Source of the DNA: JAHBXE01 sp044222195
Lineage (GTDB): Bacteria; Planctomycetota; Phycisphaerae; Phycisphaerales; UBA1924
Assembly: GCA_044222195.1 (NCBI GenBank)
Contig: JBGANS010000001.1
Location: 186,001-250,000 of the forward strand
Length of the DNA stretch: 64,000 nucleotides
Direction of reading: 5' to 3'
Shown: positions 58,480-64,000 of the stretch, piece by piece
Numbering within the stretch: the first letter of the stretch is position 1
Layout: every line of letters starts with the position of its first letter
Program-made: the position numbers and the translations under genes
Notes under the pieces: generated by a model
The model's input: only the letters and a program-made list of their open reading frames with translations
What the model was told of the DNA's origin: nothing
Database searches by the model: none

Positions 58480-60147
58480 ATGGGTGCTAGCCGCGCGATG
58501 GCGCGGCAAACGCTCACCAACTGGTGGGGCAACGTCAACTGCCCGGGCTGCTCGCAGCCGCCGGCGCTGACGGGGGACGGCGGTACAGCGCACGAGGACA
58601 AGGTGATTGGCGTCCGGCGGATCATCCGCCGCAAGGGGTGCGAGGAGGCGGGGACCAAGACGCTCATTGTCGCTTCAAAGACATGGATTAACTCGGCAGA
58701 GGGCGGCGGATGGGCCCTCACCATCGCCAGCTACAACTACGACACAGGGGCGCCGATCGGCAGCCCGCTCGTGTATCCGGCCGCGCCGAGCTCGACGAAC
58801 TACTTTGTGCCAACCGCGATGGAGGCCTCTCAGACGGCGTGTGGAGGCGGCACGGACGGGACGACCAGCAGCGCCCGGATCATTGTCACCGGCTACACGC
58901 AGGCCAACAGCTACGGCAACAACGACTATCACACCGTGTGCTTCGGGGGCGGGCTGGGCCTCCCGTTGTGGTGTGAGCAGTACAGCCGACCGGGAGCAGT
59001 TCTGACCTATCCGGGACTGGTTGATGAAGAACCCGTGGACATCGATTGCCAGTGGGGGTTCAACACCGCCGGGCTTCCCGTGATGATTGCTGGAATAACG
59101 GGACACACCCTGGCGGGCAGCGGCTGGGACCTGCAGACTGTGTTCTACGATGCGGACAATGGCACCCGCCTCGACGTCAAGACTCAGAGCGGCGGCCCCG
59201 GCACGACGTACAAAGCGTGCGGAATCAAGCTGCATATCGACGGGGTGGGCAACTACCCCAATACCCGCGCGCACGTGGTCGCGACCTACACCAACGGGGT
59301 CGGGCCGAACAGCGAAATCCAGGCGATCAGCTATCGCGCCAGCAACTTTGCGCCGACATCGTGGGTGACCGACTTCCCGCGGGCCCTGATCACGGGGGCA
59401 AACCTGACGACGAACGCGATGTCCGGGTATTACGACATTGGGTCGGGCATTGAATACGCCCTGGTTGCCGGGAGATCGGCCGGGATTGACGAGTCGCACA
59501 TGCTGCTGGCCCGGATTCACTTCAGCAACGCGCCGGGCGACTGGTACACAACGTTCAGCTACGACGATGGCAACCAGAACACGCCCCGCATCGGTGAAGC
59601 CTTGACCATCGACTTCCTGCCGGGCGCTCCTTCTTTGATCGCGATCGGGGGATATACGTACCGTGACGCCAATCACGGCAACGATGCGATCGTGTGCTTG
59701 TACGAAGATGGCCTTTCCCAGCCGACGCTGCGGTGGACGGCGTGGCAGAACCGAATCGATCCAGCGTTCAACGCTCCGGATGTGTGCACGGCGGTCAAGA
59801 TCGGTCAATCGGGATTGTTTCCGGGTGACCCCGAGCACGATTACATATATGTTGCCGGGCAGGTGCCGACGAGCGTGGCCGACGTGAATATTCGGGCCAC
59901 CATCTTCTCAACAAGCACCGTGGGTGTGACCGCAACAAATCCCGACACCAAGTTCTCGATCGTTACTCCCGTCGATGTTTCCGGCGGTTCATCGGGGGGA
60001 GACATTCCGAGAAGCTTCATTGTGGATCCCTACCCGGACTTGCTAGCGCCAGAAGTCCACGACGTTGTCTTCGTGGGCGACGTTTGGAACGGTGTTACGA
60101 CCGGCTTTGACATCCTCACGCGGCGATTCCGCTACATCGAGCCATGA
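58480..60147 (+). CDS. Propeller-like hypothetical protein
   Basis: A 555-residue beta-rich protein with repeats of about 70 residues (SARIIVTGYTQANSYGNNDYHTVCFG, PVMIAGITGHTLAGSGWDLQTVFYDADNG, LIAIGGYTYRDANHGNDAIVCLYEDG, YIYVAGQVPTSVADVNIRATIFS) resembling beta-propeller or kelch-like proteins. The ATG at 58480 follows a run of eight G residues that doubles as a ribosome-binding site. No signal peptide is visible from this start, odd for a protein translationally coupled (ATGA) to an exported dockerin protein; a frameshift at the G-run could hide one. TTGACG/CACACT at 58321-58348 is a weak promoter candidate. Confidence 0.6.
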   Translation: MGASRAMARQTLTNWWGNVNCPGCSQPPALTGDGGTAHEDKVIGVRRIIRRKGCEEAGTKTLIVASKTWINSAEGGGWALTIASYNYDTGAPIGSPLVYPAAPSSTNYFVPTAMEASQTACGGGTDGTTSSARIIVTGYTQANSYGNNDYHTVCFGGGLGLPLWCEQYSRPGAVLTYPGLVDEEPVDIDCQWGFNTAGLPVMIAGITGHTLAGSGWDLQTVFYDADNGTRLDVKTQSGGPGTTYKACGIKLHIDGVGNYPNTRAHVVATYTNGVGPNSEIQAISYRASNFAPTSWVTDFPRALITGANLTTNAMSGYYDIGSGIEYALVAGRSAGIDESHMLLARIHFSNAPGDWYTTFSYDDGNQNTPRIGEALTIDFLPGAPSLIAIGGYTYRDANHGNDAIVCLYEDGLSQPTLRWTAWQNRIDPAFNAPDVCTAVKIGQSGLFPGDPEHDYIYVAGQVPTSVADVNIRATIFSTSTVGVTATNPDTKFSIVTPVDVSGGSSGGDIPRSFIVDPYPDLLAPEVHDVVFVGDVWNGVTTGFDILTRRFRYIEP

Positions 60148-61505
60148 GCCGCATTCGCTCACATGCTTGTTTTCTCGCCATACTTGCCCCGTCATTTCTG
60201 GGTGCGGTTCACTGCCTTGCCCAGGACTGCCATCCGTACTGGGCGGGGCTTCCTCGCAAGTTCAGCGGAATCATGATGGCCCACGACAACGGTGATGGGC
60301 CCCAGATCTACGCGACCGGATTCGGGAACACTCTGCTCGGGTACGCCGATCCTGTACGGCGATGGGACGGGCGTGACTACGTGCCTGTCGGCGCCGGCCT
60401 GACCGGCCCGTCGACAGGACTCTATTCGCTCGACGATGGCGGCGGGCGCAAGCTCTACCACAGGACTACGACACAGACAGGTGCGATCTACATGCGACGC
60501 TGGTCTGGCACACAGTGGGAGAAGGTGCCGAACGGCATGCACGTCAGTCCTGCCCCACTTGTCGGAACCTACATTGAACCGAGGTTCTCTTCGTCGCGTC
60601 GAAACATCTCCGGCCTGTACGCATTCAAGCTCGACTACGACTCGCCGCCTTCCGCCATGAATCAAGTCGTTCGCCGGGATGGATCCGAGTGGACGAAAAT
60701 CGGAGCGTGTGGCTCTGGCGTCGGCCTGGACCGCATGGCCGAGTTCTTTACCGAGGGTCGATGGAACCTCGTGGTGTCCGGCGGATTCTTTGAGTTCGCC
60801 GGCCTCAACGCACACTATCTCGTCCGCTGGGATGGAACCCAGTGGCATTCGATGGCTGATGTGCCCGGCGCCGCCCAGGCCATCACCACTTGGGACGACG
60901 GGCGTGGCGCGGCCCTTTACATCGGGTGGGCCGGATTGCCCAACAGCTCTCCACTGGGCCGCGAGGGCATCGCGCGCTGGAACGGCACGACCTGGGAGTC
61001 GGTCGGCGGCGGGCTCTACGGACAGCAATCGGGCACCGGGGGCGTGTGGGACATGGCCGTCTTCGACGACGGCACCGGGCCGGCCCTCTTCGTCGTCGGC
61101 CGGTTCGACTTCGCTGGTGGTGCGAACGGAATCCCGGCCCGGAACATCGCCAAGTGGAATGGCCACGAGTGGAGCCCACTGGGCGCGGGTGTAGGTATCG
61201 CAGACTATCTTGCCGTTGCAGACGACGGCCGCGGGCCGTCGCTCTTTGTCGGCGGAGCCCTGTCCAGCGCCGGCGGCGGTACCGTGTACAGCATCGCCCA
61301 GTGGGTCGGCTGTGCGGGGGGGCGTCAGTGCTACGCCGATTGCGACAACAACCGCATCCTCAACGCCAACGACTTCCAGTGCTTCCTGAACAAGTACGCC
61401 GCCAAGGACCCCTACTCAAACTGCGACGTCAGCACGCAGACCCCCGCGATCAACGCCGCGGACTTCCAGTGCTACCTCAACAAGTTCGCCGCGGGGTGCC
61501 CGTAG
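60144..61505 (+). CDS. Secreted propeller protein with GC-type dockerin
   Basis: A 453-residue exported protein: signal peptide (LAILAPSFLGAVHCLAQ), then six or so propeller blades with the recurring pattern RWNGTTW...GG...DDGTGPALFVVG (for example KWNGHEWSPLGAGVG, then ADDGRGPSLFVGG). The C-terminal 60 residues form a GC-type dockerin, with CYADCDNNRILNANDFQCFL and a second copy CDVSTQTPAINAADFQCYLN, ending FAAGCP. These dockerins are characteristic of Phycisphaerae, where they may attach secreted proteins to a surface partner. Blades lack catalytic motifs. Confidence 0.85.
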   Translation: MSRIRSHACFLAILAPSFLGAVHCLAQDCHPYWAGLPRKFSGIMMAHDNGDGPQIYATGFGNTLLGYADPVRRWDGRDYVPVGAGLTGPSTGLYSLDDGGGRKLYHRTTTQTGAIYMRRWSGTQWEKVPNGMHVSPAPLVGTYIEPRFSSSRRNISGLYAFKLDYDSPPSAMNQVVRRDGSEWTKIGACGSGVGLDRMAEFFTEGRWNLVVSGGFFEFAGLNAHYLVRWDGTQWHSMADVPGAAQAITTWDDGRGAALYIGWAGLPNSSPLGREGIARWNGTTWESVGGGLYGQQSGTGGVWDMAVFDDGTGPALFVVGRFDFAGGANGIPARNIAKWNGHEWSPLGAGVGIADYLAVADDGRGPSLFVGGALSSAGGGTVYSIAQWVGCAGGRQCYADCDNNRILNANDFQCFLNKYAAKDPYSNCDVSTQTPAINAADFQCYLNKFAAGCP

Positions 61506-61524
61506 GGGCGGCTAACAATGTGGG

Positions 61525-62616
61525 ATGATCATGGGAGCGATTATCGTCGCGGTCGCCATTATGGCGGGGTCGGGTAGGGTTGACGGTCCGGCGGCCTTGG
61601 TGGACAGGAATCGCCTCAAAGGGACCTTGACGGCCTTGCCCACCAAGCGTGCGGTCCGCGGCAATATCGCGCACCAGCAGGGGCTGGTCGAGACTGAGGC
61701 CCTGGTGCAGAAGTGGCTGCGCGATCTCGGGTATGAGCCGAAGCTGCAGGCGCTGCAGTGGAATCTCAAGTACCAGGCGGAGCAGGAGTTCAAGGGTGGG
61801 GTGCCGGAGGGCCTGCGTTCGCCGCAGACAACCGATGAACTGGCGGCGCACGTGTGGCACAACGTGTATGTCGATCTGCCGGGCAAGGAGTTGCCCAAGG
61901 AAACGCTCATTCTGAGTTGCCACTTTGATGCCGCGCCGAACGCTCCGGGGGCGGATGATGACGGGACCGGGGTAGCGGCGCTGTTGGAGGTGGCGCGGGT
62001 GCTCAAGGACAAACCGATGAAGCGGTCAGTGCGGCTGATCTTCTTCAACCTGGAGGAAGCGCGGCTGAAGGGATCGGTCGAGTATGTCAAAGTGGCGCTG
62101 CCCAAGGATGAGAAGGTCATCGGGATGGTGAGCCTGGAGATGCTGGGGTATTTCAGCGACAAACCCAACAGCCAGCGGTCTCCAATCGGCAAGATCGAGG
62201 GGGTGTTCGACCCGCCGACGGTAGGGGACTTCATCGGCATCGCGACCATCAAGAGCTTTTCGGACTTCGCCCGAAGGCTCGACACGGAGATGCGCGCGGC
62301 GGCGCCGGGACTGAAGGTGGTCGTCGCGGACTTTGTTCCCGTGCCGCTGCCGGACTTTGTCCGATCCGATCACGCCCCGTTCATGCTCGGGGGAATGCCG
62401 GGTGTGATGCTCACCGATACGTCCAACTTCCGCAATCCCAACTATCACCGGCCAACGGACACGGTGGACACGATCGACATGGAGCGATTCACGCTCGTGG
62501 CCCGCGGCGTGGCGGGCGCGGCGTACGCGATAGCGGGGCCGGTGGGCGCGCCGGCGGCTGCCGAACCGTCCGCCCCAAATGACAAGCCCCGGGCGAAGGA
62601 GCCCGGGGCGAAGTAG
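61525..62616 (+). CDS. M28 family zinc aminopeptidase
   Basis: Predicted exported or membrane-associated zinc peptidase of 363 residues. N-terminal hydrophobic segment IIVAVAIMAG. Zinc motifs: SCHFDAAPNAPGADDDGTG (His133, bridging Asp145), FFNLEEARLKGS (general-base Glu and ligand Glu), SDHAPFMLGGMPGVMLTDTS and NYHRPTDTVDTID (final His). The usual GxHxDS of the first motif is SCHFDA. The Ala/Pro/Lys-rich tail ends in a perfect nine-base hairpin that may act in termination. TAACAA lies six bases before the ATG. Confidence 0.85.
   Translation: MIMGAIIVAVAIMAGSGRVDGPAALVDRNRLKGTLTALPTKRAVRGNIAHQQGLVETEALVQKWLRDLGYEPKLQALQWNLKYQAEQEFKGGVPEGLRSPQTTDELAAHVWHNVYVDLPGKELPKETLILSCHFDAAPNAPGADDDGTGVAALLEVARVLKDKPMKRSVRLIFFNLEEARLKGSVEYVKVALPKDEKVIGMVSLEMLGYFSDKPNSQRSPIGKIEGVFDPPTVGDFIGIATIKSFSDFARRLDTEMRAAAPGLKVVVADFVPVPLPDFVRSDHAPFMLGGMPGVMLTDTSNFRNPNYHRPTDTVDTIDMERFTLVARGVAGAAYAIAGPVGAPAAAEPSAPNDKPRAKEPGAK
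62586..62609 (+). terminator. Hairpin overlapping the end of the M28 gene
   Basis: GCCCCGGGC and GCCCGGGGC form a perfect nine-base stem with a six-base loop, seven bases before the end of the coding region. There is no T-tract, so it may serve as a bidirectional 3-prime-end signal between this gene and the convergent FlgM-like gene. Confidence 0.4.
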
Positions 62617-62637
62617 CAATGCGGGAACGGGGCGAAC

Positions 62638-62934
62638 TCAGCCCATCACGTTCATGTCATCGACGAGTTCATTGATCGCCGCGTCGAGGCGACCCGGGGT
62701 GTCGTATTCCCCCGATTCGATCTGGCGACGAACCTGATCGACCAAGTCCTGCCGGACGGCGGGAAGCTTGGAGAGCTTGTTCAGGAGCCGCGCCCGATCG
62801 GACAGCTCGACGCGATCCGAGGGCCGCTCAACCCTGCCGGGGGAGGAGCGATCCGAAACCATTCGAGGCGCGGCCTCGATCACCGGGTCCAGGCGTCCTG
62901 CGCCGGAACCGCCAACTGCAGCAATGTCTGCCAT
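62638..62934 (-). CDS. FlgM-like anti-sigma factor family protein
   Basis: A 98-residue protein. The N-terminal half is low-complexity, as expected for the disordered part of FlgM; the C-terminal half (DRVELSDRARLLNKLSKLPAVRQDLVDQVRRQIESGEYDTP, then LDAAINELVDDM) matches the FlgM sigma-28-binding helices. FlgM holds the flagellar sigma factor inactive until the hook is complete. No other flagellar gene is in the window. GGAGG lies eight bases before the ATG. Confidence 0.75.
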   Translation of the reverse strand: MADIAAVGGSGAGRLDPVIEAAPRMVSDRSSPGRVERPSDRVELSDRARLLNKLSKLPAVRQDLVDQVRRQIESGEYDTPGRLDAAINELVDDMNVMG

Positions 62935-63214
62935 TCACGAGCCTCCACCAAAAGCCCAACGCCGGTCAAATTCGATCCACCAATCTACGACCCGTCGTGG
63001 CCTCCGGCCTTGAACACAACCATCCGTGGCGTACCGAGACTATCGTCGGCCGTGTTCGAAACCCTTGAAACTTTGATAAAACCCTAACGACACTTGCAAC
63101 ACTATGGCCTCCAATGGCTTGAGGACATAACCCAAAGGGGGACTTACACAACTTTCTTGAACTGTTCTGAATGGACCGCAGGGGGTGCGCTGCATCACAT
63201 TGAGCCCGCTGGAG

Positions 63215-63220
63215 TATCTT
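63215..63220 (+). promoter_or_regulatory. Leaderless -10 element TATCTT
   Basis: TATCTT ends six bases before the second of two consecutive ATG codons (63224 and 63227); the spacing rule favours the start at 63227. Confidence 0.5.
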
Positions 63221-63226
63221 CCCATG

Positions 63227-64000
63227 ATGAGATGTCTGTCGGCCCGTGCGCGTTTCTCAATGCAACTGGCTTTGGGCTGTGTCGTGGCCCTCGCCGCGGC
63301 GGGGCCGGCGGTAGCCCAGGGTGGAAAGTCCAAGGACAAGCTGAAGAAGGAAGGCGAGAAGCTGTTCGCGCCGGAAAAGGAAGGCAAGGCGGACCAGGGC
63401 GGGGGGCACTGGTCGGTGGTGATCGAGGGGTTCCGGGGTGATGACCAGGAGTCCGCGGCGAGACTGGCTCTGGACAAGGTTCGCACGCAGGGCGGACTGG
63501 CAGAGGCGTATTCGGAGAAGCGTGGGAGCGCGACAGTGGTTGCCGTTGGCAAGTTCGCGGATGGGAACTCGAAGCAGGCGCGGGAGGCGCTGGCGCGGGT
63601 GCGGGGCGTGGAATTGACGATCGCCGGTGGCAAGACCCGCCCCTTTGCAGATGCGTTCCTGGCTCCGCCGTCGGACATCCCCGGGAACATGCCGGAATAT
63701 GACCTGCGCCAGGCCAAAAAGCGCAACGGGGACTGGGTGCTCTACACGCTGCAGATCGGCGTGTACACGCGGCGTGACCAGGATCCGAATCCGGAAGAAA
63801 TGGCGGAGTTCCGGAAGATGGCAGAGTTGGCGGTGACCAAGCTGCGTCGCGAGGGGGAGCAGGCTTTCTATTACCACGGCCCCAAGGGGAGCCAGGTGAC
63901 GGTGGGGCTCTTCGGGCAGGACGACTTCGACCCTCAGGCACCCGGGGCCCAATCGCCGGTTCTGGTCGCGCTCCGCAAGCGATATCCCCACAACATGTTC
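63227..64000 (+). CDS. Secreted protein of unknown function, cut by right edge
   Basis: At least 258 residues are visible. Signal peptide (MQLALGCVVALAAAGPAVAQ) precedes a Lys/Glu-rich linker (KSKDKLKKEGEKLFAPEKEGK). A domain follows with WSVVIEGFRGDDQESAARLALDKVRTQGGL and ATVVAVGKFADGNSKQAREALARVR, which alternates strand and helix like SPOR-type or RNA-recognition-like repeats. A second related block begins at WVLYTLQIGVYTRRDQDPNP. SPOR repeats bind septal peptidoglycan; the resemblance is weak. The frame is open to the window end. Confidence 0.7.
   Translation, partial: MRCLSARARFSMQLALGCVVALAAAGPAVAQGGKSKDKLKKEGEKLFAPEKEGKADQGGGHWSVVIEGFRGDDQESAARLALDKVRTQGGLAEAYSEKRGSATVVAVGKFADGNSKQAREALARVRGVELTIAGGKTRPFADAFLAPPSDIPGNMPEYDLRQAKKRNGDWVLYTLQIGVYTRRDQDPNPEEMAEFRKMAELAVTKLRREGEQAFYYHGPKGSQVTVGLFGQDDFDPQAPGAQSPVLVALRKRYPHNMF

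Overview
The window is GC-rich, densely packed bacterial DNA that looks like Planctomycetota, class Phycisphaerae. The evidence is a GC-type dockerin at the C-terminus of the protein at 60144-61505, at least seven membrane proteins with a CxxCGYDLxGL...CPECG zinc ribbon, a multihaem lipoprotein paired with a PA14/beta-propeller protein, and many GTG starts. No rRNA, tRNA, CRISPR array, integrase or transposase was recognised. It reads as ordinary chromosome.

Left part (1-9860): a hypothetical gene cut by the edge, a TolC-type efflux lipoprotein, an SH3-like secreted protein, and a two-gene unit of pentahaem cytochrome c lipoprotein plus propeller protein. 9861-21613: a 16-bp tandem repeat, a sulfotransferase, a FIST sensor protein, a minus-strand run (zinc-ribbon membrane protein, fumarylacetoacetase, MgtE, PIG-L deacetylase, small lipoprotein) punctuated by inverted-repeat elements, then a dihydrouridine synthase carrying an in-frame repeat insertion, a methyltransferase, a membrane protein and a DinB-like protein.

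Middle (21614-38138): biosynthetic arginine decarboxylase, two GH78 alpha-L-rhamnosidase-like enzymes, a deoxyhypusine-synthase-family enzyme and two runs of paralogous zinc-ribbon membrane proteins. 38216-48852: an esterase-like protein lacking its nucleophile serine, two M32 carboxypeptidases flanking a NorC/NorB-type pair, an ATP-grasp-like protein and a 2-hydroxyacid dehydrogenase. 48862-64000: an HTH/membrane-protein operon under an AT-rich promoter, a 1460-residue PQQ-type propeller protein, Nif3-like protein, IspE, ROK kinase, two secreted propeller proteins, an M28 peptidase, a FlgM-like protein and a secreted protein cut by the right edge.

Two genome-scale signals go beyond the genes. 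First, at least ten start codons have a TANNNT hexamer exactly six bases upstream, with further near matches. This is the arrangement expected for leaderless transcripts, and one divergent pair shares a single CTATAG core. Second, dispersed inverted-repeat elements built from CGCAGAG or GGCACGAAGG units sit directly after stop codons and, in one case, inside a tRNA-modification gene without breaking its frame.
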